A DNA stretch of 64,000 nucleotides, taken from positions 413,501 to 477,500 of the forward strand of contig RPFO01000891.1 in the NCBI GenBank assembly GCA_009746045.1, given 5' to 3'. Source of the DNA: Mesostigma viride (lineage: Eukaryota > Streptophyta > Mesostigmatophyceae > Mesostigmatales > Mesostigmataceae). Below the pieces are notes generated by a model that saw only the letters and a list, made by a program, of their open reading frames with translations, did not search any database and was not told the origin of the DNA. This document shows, in pieces, positions 1-11,253 of the stretch. Made by a program: the position numbers and the translations under genes. Each line of letters starts with the position of its first letter. Positions within the stretch are counted from its first letter, which is position 1.

Positions 1-624
1 GATGGATACGAAGATCTTGTATAGGATTCCATGGTTCTGATTGGTTCTCTTCAGGCTAAGGTTGGAGCAAGCTCGACAAGCACGTCGATATCAAGGACGT
101 GGGGTCGCCATTGTTGCTACGTTGGTTTTGATTCACCATGGTATAATAAAGCTTGTCTTTGTTGTCCATCCATAAGAGCCCCTTGGCTATAGACGTCCTT
201 CAGTTCCACAGAGGTCGTCTATACACGAGCTTGTCTTTGTGTCTACAAGGGGTTGTGATTCCCTAAATCACGTGCTGTGGAATCTCCATCTCAACGTTGC
301 TCGGATACTTGAAGTTCTGCGACTCAGGAAAGCAACCCAGGTAAAAGATCTTTCATATTGGACTATGGATGATGTTGATGATCATTTTTAGTCGTTACAC
401 GACTGAGCAGCATGCCATCACAAAAAGTGAGCCGTACCTCGTGTACGTAGACTAGATAGCTAACGGCTAGTAGCAACTTAGTACTACATCCATCAGTGTT
501 CAAAAGACACGACAATAAGTTGCATGGCCATGGAAGCATCCTGATTTCTCACAAGTGATGGTACTTGACCACTTTCAAGAAGCTCCCCTAGTCTAGTGAC
601 TACCGCTTAGGTACCTGTGCCACA

Positions 625-656
625 CCGGAGCACGAGATTAATTAATCAATTAATTA
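625..656 (+). mobile_element. Family-B retroelement tail remnant
   Basis: The sequence GGAGCACGAG followed by TTAAT-type repeats is the last arm of the family-B 3' hairpin and its microsatellite tail, as in the complete copy ending at 43777. Only about 30 bases remain. Confidence 0.5.
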
Positions 657-879
657 CCTGTACCACCCCGGCCTATAGGTGAGGGCCTCCCGCCATGCCA
701 CTTCTATAGCTAGGGGCTCAGCCATGTCTTATATAGTTGGTCGGTGGCACGGCCGCGGATCGCCAACCACGCCGGCCTCAAGTGCCCGGCCGACAAGTAC
801 TTGCAGCCGCAGTCAGTGCTTGATCGAACGCTCACCAAAGGATCGGCGGTACGTCGATCCATTGCGGCCGGCGAGCTTA

Positions 880-930
880 TTAATTAATTAATTAATTAGA
901 CTCGTGCTCCCGTTGGGGAGTCACGGAGCA
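880..930 (-). mobile_element. Family-B retroelement 3' end, truncated
   Basis: On the minus strand this reads GGTGCTCC-type hairpin, GGGAGCACGAG, then (TTAA)n, matching the terminal 50 bases of the complete B element at 41769-43777. It is severely 5'-truncated, as expected of LINE-type reverse transcription. Confidence 0.65.
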
Positions 931-1926
931 TTAACCCCGATGGATGGATGGATGGGTGCAAACAGTCCTACCGGTCTAGTCTATCTACAGGCGAGCTTAT
1001 TGATCTAGATATAGCACTTGGTTGTTTTTAAAAACGGTGCCCAACGTGGCTCGTCCGGGGACCGCCGGCCCGGCCGCCAGACTGACGGCCGGGCCGGAGG
1101 GGCCCGGCCAGCCCAGCTGGAGGCCGCCGGCCCGGGGCCATGAGGCCGGCTCACTGGCCCTCACCGCTATTATGACTAGTCGGTAACCGTTAGTGACTGA
1201 CGGGACCGGGGCGGCCGGCCGAGTCGGCCGGCCGGCCGGCGGGCGCGGCCGGGCGGCGAGGTCCTCTCATGACTGCTCTCAGGCTTCAGTCATGAATCAT
1301 GGCTCAGGCATGTAGGAAGCGCTGACTGACTTCAGCTGCCCGTGGCGGGCTTGTGGAATGTGGATGTCCCGGCCGCGAGGGCATGCGGGACTGAGATGGC
1401 CGCCGGGCGCCGGGCGCGGTTGCCGCGTCCGGCTTGGACAGTAGTCGCGCCGTTGGGACTTGGCACTGTTGGCACGGGGTTGGCACTGTTGGCAGTTGCC
1501 GGACCGCAGACTTCGGCACGACGTGTTGGCAGTGCACCGCCCGCGCCCCGCTCACTGCCCAGCTGTAAAAACCGCCCGGGTTTGCCAGAAGTACTACTGA
1601 CTCCCAAGGCTAGGCTATGTCTGTCGCCTGCAAAATTACCTAGTTAGCGGTCGTCACTAAAGCCTAATTCCTCCATGAATACCTTTATTAGCTGGGATAT
1701 ATCAATTAACTTTGCAAGCTCAATCGAAAACGCTTAACTGGCTTCATATTCTTGGTGTTTGTATTGACGGGAAGTTTTACTTGTGAATTCTTGCATACGA
1801 TAAAACATGGTTTCATCACCACGGAAGTCGAGCATATAGCAGGTTGTCCATTGTCATGCTCAATACGTGATTGAGGGGGCGGCAGCTATCTGCGATTATG
1901 CATGCATGCCGGACTCTGGCGCGATT

Positions 1927-4636
1927 ATGCCAACCAGTGAGCATCCGAAAGCTCGCTTTCGAAAGCGGGCTTTGCTGTCGGATGGCGCCTCTGTCCTGGC
2001 TATTGTCACGGTCATGCTGTTCACAGGTGTCATTTGGTTCCTTACGTCCGAATTGGAAGTACAGCAAGGCTCCACTTACGGCATATCGGATGCTTTCACA
2101 ATTGCCCGCGGTAAGCATGGCATTGTTGTCGTGATTCAGAGTCGCTTTCTCCTCGCGTGCAAGCTTCGAATGCCTTGCCATCCTGTGCCGTCCCAACCAA
2201 TGTGCTGTTCGAAATGGCCACTATGGACTGCCAGACTCTGAACTAACTGCACTAATGCGAAGTTTTCACAGATATGAATGCGCTCCCCGCCACGTTTCTG
2301 GCTGGCCGTTTATACCCTTTGACTTGCTACCGTTGTTTAATTTGTGTGGCACATGGCGATGTGCTTTGTGTGTATATGGGCCGTGTGTGATGTGTGTGGT
2401 GCATGCGGTGTGTGGCCGGGGGGGTGCCGATGATTGGTTGGGGCCGGGCCTGTTTTGCGTGGTTCTTCTCCCAGGCTATCATCGCGCGCTCGCCCGCACC
2501 GTGCGCCAGCGCGTGTGGACACTGACTCGTCCGTTCGATGCTACCTACGAAGTCGTGGGCACAGCGCCCGTTGACACCCGCGGGTTGAACCCATTGGGTC
2601 AGCGGGCCATTCCTAAGTTCCCTGCCGGTGGCATGCCACCTTTTCAGCCCGCGGGGACGGTTCTATCCAGAAAAGGGATGGCTGGGTCGTGGCCTCTTCG
2701 GCAACCGGTGGCAGACCGGGGCAACGCTCTGCCACATTTGCCGCCGGAAGCCAAGAGCATGCTACCTGTCATGAAGGCTGTGCCTGCTGCTGTTTCTGTG
2801 CAAAACAAGGCAAACACGAGCGCTGGTGCAGCCAGCGGTGGCAGTGGGTCCCCTCCCCCTCCGCCAATCTCCGTCGTTGTCAACAGTAATACTGCCAGCA
2901 AGCAGAAAGGCTCGCCCGTAACAATAAGCCCCAAGGACGGTGGGAGCGCGGGCCCTTTAACCAAGAGCACCGACCAGCCGACTACAACGGGCGCCAAGTC
3001 GCAGCCACCCAGCCAGGTGGACTCCCAGGGTGCAGACGCCCCCAAGGCGACCTCGGTGGTCCCAGTTTCAGTGCAGGCGGCAACAGTCACGGTTGCGTTG
3101 AGTAGCAGTGCCAACTTCATCCTGCCCCACCCATCCTTCATCCGCTTTCATGGGATTCGCTCGTTGCGTCGCAAGCTGCCACCGGACCCGCCACTGCCTC
3201 CCGTCACCGTTGCGGCTAGCAGTCGAGCGGGGGGGGTAGGGAAAGGGAGGGTGGGGGGTCAACCGGTCAAGACTGCGACCGCAGAGACCGTAGAGGCGGT
3301 AATGCTGGCGGATTTAGAGACCCTCATCACCCAGGGTGGCGCATTGAGCCGCACGCCGGCGCGTTCCAGTGGTGGCGAGGTGGAAAGCGCAGATGTCAGC
3401 GTGGCCATGGGCAAGGGAGTCCAAGAGGGGGGAAAAGAGGACAAGGGGGAGGATGTTGACGGCGATAATGATGATGGTACTGATGATAATGGTGGGGATG
3501 GAGGTAGGGACACGGAGGGCGGCTCGCTTGAGCTTCACATCAGCGATGATGGTCCCGAGGACATACCCGAGCGGGCCTCCCATGCTGCCCCCGCCGCCGA
3601 TACAAATACCAAGGACAAGGACAAGGACAAGGACAAGGACAAGGACAAGGACAAGAAGACCGGGTCAGGCTCCTTCGGGACCTCTCAAGCCACCAGCCGG
3701 CCCAGCAGTCCCCCAGGCAAGCCAGCCGCGGCCAATGTTAATTCGGCGTCGACTCCCCCCAAGCGTGCAGGTGGTACTGGCAAGTCGTCCCCCTCGCTTT
3801 CGCCAACGAAAAATCCCCCGTCGTCATCATCAACGCCCTCCCAGGGCGAGGTGTTCCACCTGGGCGATAAAGTCGACTCGCTGCTGAGGGAACCGCTGGA
3901 CGTGGTCCTGAACAAGCTGTTGTTCGAGATGAATGGGAGCATTTCTTGCGGCCGTCACCAGATCATGGCGTTCCGCGACTACCAGGAGCTGCTCGAGACG
4001 GAGCCTGGGCTGATGGACGTGATCCCTGACAGGGACGTGCTGGGGCCGCTGCTGCCGCCCGAGGAGTCCTCACGTGCGCTCGGGAGCTGCGCGGTCGTTG
4101 GGAATAGCGGCGTGCTCTTGGAGCGGGCGTATGGGGAGGAGATCGATGGGCACGACACGGTGATTCGGTTCAACGCGGCGCCGACAAAGGGGTACGAGAA
4201 GGGGGTCGGGAGCAAGACGAGTATACGGATTCAGAATGTGGATAATTTGGGATGGCGGGAGGGCAAGCAGGACCAGATGCTGGTGTTCACGGCACGGGAC
4301 AAGAAGGATGTGAAGAAGTTTGTGGTGCATCGGAAGAAGTACATGACGCGGCCGCAGTATGTGTTTAACCCCGAATGGTGGTGCCACGTGTGGAACTGGG
4401 TGGAGCATCGCAAGCTCAAGCCCAGCACAGGGTTGGCAGGTGTGGTGCTGGCGATCCGGCTGTGCCGGTCGGTGGACTTGTATGGCTTCAGCCACAATTC
4501 GACCGAGTTCCATTACTATAATCATTTGCCGGAGAAGGTCACACACGAGGAGGTGTATAAGTACCATCCTCTGGTTGAGGAGGCGTCGGTGTATGGTGAC
4601 TTGCAAGCTCTAGGACACCTCAAAATACGTAGCTGA
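1927..4636 (+). CDS. GT29 (sialyltransferase-like) glycosyltransferase, type II membrane protein
   Basis: Predicted Golgi glycosyltransferase of CAZy family GT29. Model: exons 1927-2110 and 2475-4636, 781 aa. The donor GTAAGC and acceptor CTCCCAG join in phase (G|GC, Gly62). Exon 1 gives a short basic tail and one membrane anchor (about residues 21-42, LAIVTVMLFTGVIWFL), typical of type II Golgi enzymes. A long Ser/Pro/acidic low-complexity stem follows, with a KD-dipeptide run near 440-456. The C-terminal catalytic domain carries sialylmotif L (about 598-645, CAVVGNSGVLL then EIDGHDTVIRFN), motif S (about 711-735, PSTGL...YGFS), motif III (HYY, about 741) and a C-terminal H-x4-E (about 758). 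I chose the ATG at 1927 over 1867 because it puts basic residues directly before the anchor. GT29 genes are common in algae and plants, often without proven sialic acid use, so the donor sugar is unknown. Confidence 0.85.
2111..2474 (+). other. Intron 1 of the GT29 gene
   Basis: Bounded by GTAAGC and a pyrimidine-rich CTTCTCCCAG. The reading frame of exon 2 stays open upstream through the intron, which would give a 793-aa reading from 2255 without a membrane anchor. Joining to the anchor-encoding exon is phase-perfect and makes better biological sense. Confidence 0.75.
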
Positions 4637-4778
4637 GAGATTGAATGGGGTCAGAGTGATAGTATAGATATCCTAGTGATCGATGCATGTATCTTGAAAG
4701 CAATTTATGTGAATTAATTTATGCCGGGCAGTCTACTTCCTGTGCACATCCATGCTTTGCGCCTATAGCTGCATTACA

Positions 4779-4912
4779 CGCGCTCCCGTTGGGGAGTTGC
4801 GGAGCACAATAATACAGAGTTAAAGTGCTTCAACCCTGTATGTTGCATTCTGGGAAGGGGGCAGAGACACCAGACTTCCCTCATGCCCGGAGGCAAGCCA
4901 CGCACATAGCTG
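4779..4912 (-). mobile_element. Divergent family-B retroelement tail
   Basis: Minus-strand match to the last 130 bases of family B: the GGCATG-AAGGAG region, TCTCTGCCC, CAGGGATTAAAAGCAC and the terminal hairpin (GCTCCCGTTGGGGAG seen on the plus strand). It is more diverged than the other copies, so it is probably an older insertion. It lies just past the GT29 3' end. Confidence 0.6.
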
Positions 4913-5116
4913 ATGACATCGTGCGGCAAGATTGTGACGTTATTATTAAATGAGACAACTATGTTACTTTGGACGTTACTGTGCATGCATGTCTGAAGTC
5001 ACTGTCGGTTTGACAACGTACTAATTGTTCGGGATGGTGGCTGAGACGTGCGCACATGTGGCATCGTACTAGCTGGCCAGCCGACCAGTTGCAATGCAGC
5101 TGCATGCATCTATATG

Positions 5117-5325
5117 CTAAGTAAGTAAGTGGATATGCACTGAAGGCATGCCACGGAGTGTATCATGTGTATACGTCCCGATGAGGTACTTTTCTACGCG
5201 GATACTTCACCCACGAAGGCAAGTGGCGCGAGCTACTCACCGGCCCAGGCCTGGAGTCGCAGAAAGCAACTCCGAACTATCCAAGACAACTGTACGCTTG
5301 GCCATGATGACAGGTTATGATATGC
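5117..5325 (-). mobile_element. 5'-truncated LINE 3' end (family D)
   Basis: Read on the minus strand it encodes the last residues of an ORF (VIMAKRTVVLDSS...) and a 3' UTR ending in ACTCCGTGGCATGCC and an ACTT-type tail. It aligns with the plus-strand copy at about 34940-35150, with which it shares coding end, UTR and tail. This is a 5'-truncated retroposon. Confidence 0.6.
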
Positions 5326-5340
5326 CACGAGCCACGATAT

Positions 5341-7163
5341 CGAGGTAGCCATGGCTGACGGCGGAGCTCATAACTTTCACGTTTGGGCACCAAATTCGGC
5401 CGTGAATATCACTATCGCTTCGTCTTTCTAAGACGCACACGCTGATCATATATTTTTCCGAACCTAAAACGCAATATTATGACAAGCAAACGCTTGACTA
5501 CGCAACGCAGCCTGGCGGCTGCGTTGAGCCAAGAAAATTCGCCTGCAGCTCCGGCATGTACTAGTTCCGCGCCCGGCCCGCCATGCATGCAGGCAGCGAG
5601 GCCATGCACTACTCAAGCGTTGGTAGTGCACTAGCTCGGCTCCTGCGGCCTGGCCATCAGCATCGCCTGATCCTAAACGCAGTCGCCCAGCCGACAAAAC
5701 AGGAGGGTTTTCGCGCCCCACAGAACCGCGCTTTCGGCCCCAACCTTTCGATCAAGGTCGACGATCACGACTGGACCAACATGTACCCGGCAACTGCCCT
5801 GCATTGCCTCTTCTTCGGGGACTACGCTCGCTTTACGTCCTGGGCCTCCATCTCCACGACATCAATCGCCTCATCACCCCGCACGGGAATTGGTTTAACC
5901 CCGACGCTCTGCTCCACGGGTGCGCCCACCCCCAATTAACTCCAGCACATGACCATTCTCAACTCCCTTCTCATGCGCTCTGATATGGCGAGATCTGGGC
6001 TCACATCCATCTCCGCCCCCACCCTCCGTTCCATCCTTACGGAAGCCTTCCAGCAGCACGTGACCCCCCTTGCTGCCGATGTGGCAGCAATGGGAGGCAC
6101 GCTGGCTACTGAGCTCCCTCACCTTTCCACCACCGTCGCCTGAGCCACCTCCACTGCCAGTTCCGCCTGAGTCCACTGCCGACATAAGTAAGTAAGTAAG
6201 TAAGTACTTGCGTGTCATGCGCAAAGGCATGCCACGGAGTACTATGCTCATCTCATTAGAAAAATAATTACACAAAAGTTTAAACAAATATCGTCTGCAT
6301 CATCCCCCAACCGTTAAGCACTAGATGGGGATGTAATCCTCATCCGAGCTGTCCTCTACTGTAATGGCAGACGAGGCGGTAGTGTAGCGGCTATCCTCAG
6401 GACTGCCGACATCAAGGCCCAGCAGCTCCACGACCTCGACCAGCGCCTCCAAGCCACCGCCACCGCCTTTGAGTGCTTGCACGACACCGCCGGCCTCACC
6501 GCCCAGGCGGTGAATTAAGGACATCGCTGCCCAGCCGGCATCTGCTGGCCCGGCCAGCGATGCTCCCTCCACCTGGGCGGATTTGCTTAAGCACCACACC
6601 ACCTCCACCACCTCCACCATCGCCGGCGGCACAGCTTAAGCAACAAGCACTCGACCTTCGTGAGGAGGCTGACATCACCCAGCGCAGCCACAATGTCATC
6701 GTCAAGTGCTCACTTCGACCAGCCGGCAGACGAGACCTCGACGCCTCTTCTCACGACATTTAAGCGCGACATTCTTGCCCCCATGCATGCAGCTCACTGG
6801 TGAGCTGCGGATGTCGGCTGTCCGCCTCCCCCGCGTGCGGGGTAAGGCTGGCCCGGCACCCGTGCTCCTTACCTTTAAGTTCATGGCGGACAAGCTGTCG
6901 TTCCTTAAATGCCGCATGTAGCTCTCGCGGACTCGCTTCACGCTGGATCGACGACGACTTGACCCTCAGTGGTCCAGCAACAGCGGCGACGCGAGCTATG
7001 GCCGACCTACCTTCAGCTCCAGCAGAGCCGGCAGGGGGGAAGCCGGTATAAGTTGGAGGGGGGCGGTCATCCACGTTGACCACAAGCCCTGGCAGGCACC
7101 TCCTGCCACCTCAGACTAGGGAATATATATACCAGTAGTGTAGATTAGTCAGGCTTAGCCTAG
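5341..7163 (+). pseudogene. Family-A ORF1 retroelement, decayed copy (A1)
   Basis: Contains the family-A 5' UTR (from GAGGTAGCCATGGCTGACGG), an ORF1 start at 5478 (MTSKR...TQRSLAAAL) and C-terminal coding sequence to about 7118, followed by the start of the family-A 3' UTR. Frameshifts and stops are scattered through it. It is interrupted at 6186-6401 by a LINE fragment with an 11-bp TSD. The ORF1 product resembles L1 ORF1p: an N-terminal disordered part, a coiled coil and an RRM-like nucleic-acid-binding end. At about 5855 it preserves the empty site (CGCCTCATCACCCC) for the CACTA-like insertion found in copy A3. Confidence 0.7.
6186..6401 (-). mobile_element. 5'-truncated LINE 3' end (family C) with TSD
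   Basis: Minus strand: codons for the ORF end PEDSRYTTASSAITVEDSSD then DYIPI and stop, a 110-base 3' UTR, ACTCCGTGGCATGCC and an ACTT-repeat tail. The insertion is flanked by an 11-bp direct repeat, ACTGCCGACAT, at 6175-6185 and 6402-6412, inside the family-A ORF1. It is a clean example of target-primed reverse transcription with 5' truncation. A second copy is at 7164-7727. Confidence 0.85.
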
Positions 7164-7727
7164 CTGACAAGGAGAAATGGGCTGCCATCTGCGATAAGCA
7201 CCTTCCTGCATGAGGGGTATCAAGGAGACAACCAGCGCAGGCCAGAAATCGGGAGAATCCGGACCATGGTAGCTTGATCCTGCCGTTATCTCGTCCGCGT
7301 GTTCGAGTCGTTCAGGATGATGTTCAGATGAATGGTGATGGAAATGTGTATCCTTGTGCATTGAAATTATGGCTGGCTTATGTGTAGAGCGACTAGATGA
7401 CCTAGACGGTGGGGCCGGAAACAGCATGCTTGATCAGGGCGTGTGTTTCGAGCCTTCCTGAGGGGTATGCTCCTGTTTTCTCCCCACGGGCCCCGCGGCC
7501 CGTTGCTAGCCAGGGTAGAAGTCCGCAGATGGAGGTTATTGATCCTGAGGATAGCCGCTACTCTACCGCCTCGTCTGCCATTACAGTAGAGGACAGCTCG
7601 GATGGGGATTACATCCCCATCTAGTGCTTAACGGTTGGGGGATGATGCAGACGATATTTGTTTAAACTTTTGTGTAATTATTTTTCTACATTTGAGATTA
7701 GCATAGTACTCCGTGGCATGCGAAATC
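7164..7727 (+). mobile_element. LINE family C, ORF2 C-terminus and 3' UTR
   Basis: Begins with DKEKWAAICDKHLP, which matches the extreme C-terminal region of the complete LINE ORF2 here (DKERWKKIVKAH, about 18090-18125). It ends with PEDSRYSTASSAITVEDSSD then GDYIPI and stop at 7624, a 3' UTR and the truncated tail ACTCCGTGGCATGC. The reading frame between these points is broken. It identifies family C as an ORF2-bearing LINE with an acidic C-terminal extension. Confidence 0.6.
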
Positions 7728-7728
7728 C

Positions 7729-8517
7729 TTGATCGCATGGGCCTTACTGGTGAGATCGAGCTGGCCGCCCACCGCCTTCCCCGCGCGCGGGGTAAGGCAG
7801 GGCCGCCCCCGCTCCTTCTCACCTTTAAGACCCCGGCGGACAAGATTTCTTTTCTCAGACGCCGCAAGCGGCTCGAGAAGACTCTCTTCACCCTTGATGA
7901 CGACCTGACCCTGGCGCAGCAACAACGGCGACGGGAGCTATGGCCGACCTACCTCCAGCTCCGGCAGACCAAGGCGGGCCAGCCGGTGTACTGGAAGGGG
8001 GCGGCCATCTACGTCGGCCACAAGCCCTGGCAGGCGACCCCCGCGGCCCCAGCGACTCCAGACGCCCCAGCTTAGGGGAATACAGCAGTAGTAGTGTAGA
8101 ATAGATAGACCGTGGCCATGTACATGTACGCCTCCTAGAGGCACTATCCCAGCTAAGCCACGCGCTTTATTTAATCATGTACATGTGTGCCTATGATGAG
8201 CCACACTCCAGATGATGCCTAGCTTTATTTAGTTATGCTATGCCATGCAGAGAGATGCTCTCTGTAGAGAAGCCATGTCCTAGCTCTTGTATAGCCATGA
8301 TGATCTTCCCCACCTATGACAGGCTCCCCTTCGCTGGGTGTTGCCTGAAACTCTGGGTGGTGCAGGTGCCCTAGTGCACCAAGAGCAAGTGTTGTTTACA
8401 TTCCCACCCTTGCAGGAAGTAGCTTAGAATGTATGATAGGCCATATGCCCCTTCTCTGGGCTATGTGCTACATATACTCCCAACGGAGTTATGTTACAAT
8501 TCAATTCAATTCAATTC
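7729..8517 (+). mobile_element. Family-A ORF1 retroelement, 3' half (A2)
   Basis: An intact C-terminal ORF1 segment (to TAG at 8073-8075, about 115 residues, including LDDDLTLAQQQRRRELWPTY) followed by a complete family-A 3' UTR. The UTR ends in the terminal stem-loop at 8470-8494 and an (AATTC)n tail at 8496-8517. The 5' part is missing. The UTR is the best reference for family A here. Confidence 0.8.
8470..8494 (+). promoter_or_regulatory. Family-A 3'-terminal stem-loop
   Basis: Outer stem ACATA with TATGT, a bulged T, inner stem ACTCC with GGAGT and a CAAC tetraloop, directly followed by the AATTC tandem tail. The same fold with compensatory changes ends the complete LINE at 18269-18293. 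Likely the structure recognised by the LINE reverse transcriptase. Confidence 0.6.
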
Positions 8518-8673
<156 letters not shown>

Positions 8674-8867
8674 TTGCTGGGATCTGGTGAGGCACCGGCG
8701 ATGTTGGAGTATGGGTCAGGAGTTTGATTTTTCAGCGCCCATGGTGCCCGCGCCCGGGGGTCTCCCATCTAACAGGGTCTAAAGCCTCGTGCCCAGCTTA
8801 CACGGGTCTTATTGCACCCACAGAACTTGCCGGATCGTCTATCGTGTCCGATTGCTGCTGCATGTGG
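8674..8867. other. Filler with a family-B UTR fragment
   Basis: No gene. Bases from about 8787 (CACGGGTCTTATTGCACCCACAG and following) are a scrambled piece of the family-B 3' UTR lying directly upstream of the next B copy. Confidence 0.5.
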
Positions 8868-10415
8868 CAGGACCTCCAGAAGCCCAAGGTGTACTGGAGG
8901 GGCGGGGACCTGATGATCAACCACAAGATGTGGACGCCCCCCGCGGGCTAGACTAGCTAACTGATAGCCCTAGCTTGTGTCCATTGGTAGGCACTGCCGC
9001 CATGGCAGCCATGCTTAGAACGTCTGCCTAGCCGTGCCAACATACCTAGTCACGTGCACCGCTAACGCACGGTACACAACCAGCCATGTAGCCTTAGCTT
9101 AGTCCTTGTTGTACAGCCATGCTACGTCTTGGCTATGATCAGTTTACTCGCCCACGTTCCTTGTTATGCCATGCTCACATGGGTCTTATTGCACCCACAG
9201 ATTGCCGGATCGTTAGCGTGTCCGTTTAGCTAACGTGCCCGAATGCAGCTGTGGCACGCCTTTGGCATGAAGGAGACTGGGGGTGTCACGTCCGTGATCA
9301 TTTACGTCCGTGCACTCAAGAAGTTACGCGATTGCCGTAATCGGAATCGTTACGTCCGACGTTTGGTTGGTTCCGATTCAGTATAGGCCGCAGGCTTTGT
9401 TCCTTGGGCCGGTGTGGAGCGCCGCGCCGGAAAGACCTGAATTTCTAGAGTGACAGTCTTAGGTGACCTGACTTAGGTTTAGGCGCAAGACTTTGGGGCG
9501 CAAAGCCTTGGTGGCTTGCGCAATATTCCGGTGCGTGACATTTGGCAGTTACGAATCTTTTGTATTGTCCAGACGGAATGATGTTCAGTCCATCGGACAA
9601 AGTTAGATACGCAGATCGTAGTGTGCGGTGTGCTGGCTCGCACGTGGCTGTCGAACAGACTTGCTAAGCATTTTGCTGGCAGTCTAACTGCACGTCAGGC
9701 GGCTTGCTGGCAAATGCGACAGCGCATGGATGCCGGGATTTTTGGAGGTATTTAGGAGCACGGCAGCGGCCATGGTGGTCGTTGTTCGCTCGTTACTCTC
9801 CCTCACAACTTGGTGTTGTCGTCAAGGGGTTTAATAGTGGAACAATCCGGAGCAGCCCCCGAGAGTGGTTGCAATGAGTAATTGTCATGAGATTGGTTGA
9901 CGGAAGTGATAACTGTTTGGTTTCGTCAAGATGATGTGTGTATTGTGGGCGAGACTCGGGAAGGAACCCGGTCGTCGTTGGCCAGTGAGCCATAGCTGGG
10001 GTAAGCGGGATAGGTAGACAGGATAGGGGGCGCTAAAGGACACTGCCAGCCGTAAGCCAAGCGGAGCAGTGTGGCGTCACCCGAGGCCTGCTAGGTTATC
10101 AAGAACCGCTTAGCCTTATTTGGACAGTGACGCACAAGTACGACATTATACGACTAGACAACACTTGTATTCTTGTCGATGTCTTTTGAAATTAAATGTG
10201 AATGGTTTGGTTGCTTTCCAAATATATAAAGCATCATGGTTTTATTCTACACCTGGCTGGCTACGGAATTGCCTGTCATGAGGTCGGCGGCCAAGTATGT
10301 CCGTGACCTGCATCTCACACTGGATTTTAACGAGCGAACAACCCTTGGCGGGTTCAGTTCGGCCAGCCCGAGCCGGAGGTATACCCAAGGTGCTTGCAGG
10401 GACGAGCACTTGGAA

Positions 10416-10545
10416 GAGGATTAAGCTTATCCTGTAAAAAGCTATGAAGAGGATTAGGCTTATCCTTGAAAAAGCCATGAAGAGGATTATGCTTATCCTT
10501 GAAAAAGCACTGAAGAGGTTATTGCTTAGCCTATTTGAAAAGCAT
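10416..10545 (+). repeat. 33-bp tandem repeat, about four copies
   Basis: Units start GAAGAGGATTA and run through GCTTATCCTTGAAAAAGC. Each unit contains GGATTAxGCTTATCC, so every copy can form a small hairpin. Absent from unit 2. Confidence 0.7.
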
Positions 10546-10666
10546 GTGTGGCCCTGTCGTGGGAATTTTTTTTCCCTTTGTGATCCTCTTTTTGACTTTT
10601 TGGCTCTTCATTTTTTCGAGCTAAAAAGTGGGGGGGAATATAGTGGATCACACACAAGAGTACTCT

Positions 10667-11253
10667 CACTACATTTCGCCGCCTAGGACACCTTTTTTAG
10701 CGGGGAATGTGGGTCGGTCAAGTAGGGGAAAACGGTGGCAGGTCTCCGAGCGTCAGATACTTGGAAATTTCGTTACGTTCGTATCGAGAGTAGATTTCTG
10801 ACAATTTTCCTCGTTCGGACAGAGCCACAGTGAATATCAGCATCCGTCCAGTACCAAAGCATGGACCTAGCAGAAATTCCGTCAGACATCTCGGAAGTAG
10901 CAATTTTTAGTATCGAGCGCACTTGCGCTAGTGTTCAGTACGAATTCGGCCTCCGTCAGGTCAGCAAGCGGCGTGGGAATATACTGAACTGAACAAAACG
11001 GTGGACTGTACTAAGAAATTCGTACTCAAATTTCGTCATCGGAATCGGAGGGAAATCTTCGACCAAGGACTAGAGATTTCATCAAATTTTCAGAACTGGC
11101 CAATTGATGCCAAATGGCGCGATTCTAGATAACAAGTGTTGCTTTACTGGTATCCGACGGTGCCGAACTTCGAAATTGAATTTGTAACCCCCGCCGTATT
11201 GACGGAACCACATTCTCGCATAAATTGGGTTTCCGCGGTGGCGAAATGTAGTG
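10667..11253 (-). mobile_element. Non-autonomous CACTA-like element, 587 bp (copy 1)
   Basis: Terminal inverted repeats CACTACATTTCGCC at 10667-10680 and 11240-11253, a CACTA start and TAGTG end as in the CMC/En-Spm superfamily. The flanks are ...GTACTCT and CTATTGC. The unoccupied sequence in unit 2 (about 13347-13365) reads GTACTCTATTGC, so insertion duplicated CT. A copy of identical length lies in opposite orientation at 36227-36813, and the short frame it contains (61 codons) translates identically in both. No transposase is encoded. Confidence 0.85.

Larger units (their letters stand above)
1..1926. other. 5' flank of the first gene, no gene recognised
   Basis: No coding region I can support. 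Visible features are two remnants of the family-B retroelement tail (listed separately), a short GGAT run near 940-955, a very GC-rich stretch at about 1041-1260 made of overlapping GGCCGG/CCGGCC palindromes, and a short direct repeat of TTGGCACTGTTGGCA-like units at about 1456-1495. Short ORFs at 1304-1647 overlap on both strands in this GC-rich DNA and look like chance. The promoter of the downstream glycosyltransferase should lie in the last few hundred bases, but I see no defined element. Confidence 0.5.

Noticed and set aside
1304-1647. Small genes in the GC-rich upstream region
   Set aside because: Open frames overlap on both strands with no start context, domain or splice support.
9284-9540. 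A 257-bp LTR with TGTCACG...CGTGACA ends as the true LTR
   Set aside because: The inverted ends are attractive, but no matching 3' copy occurs next to the GGGG duplication, so the longer TG...CA unit fits the insertion better. Kept as an alternative.
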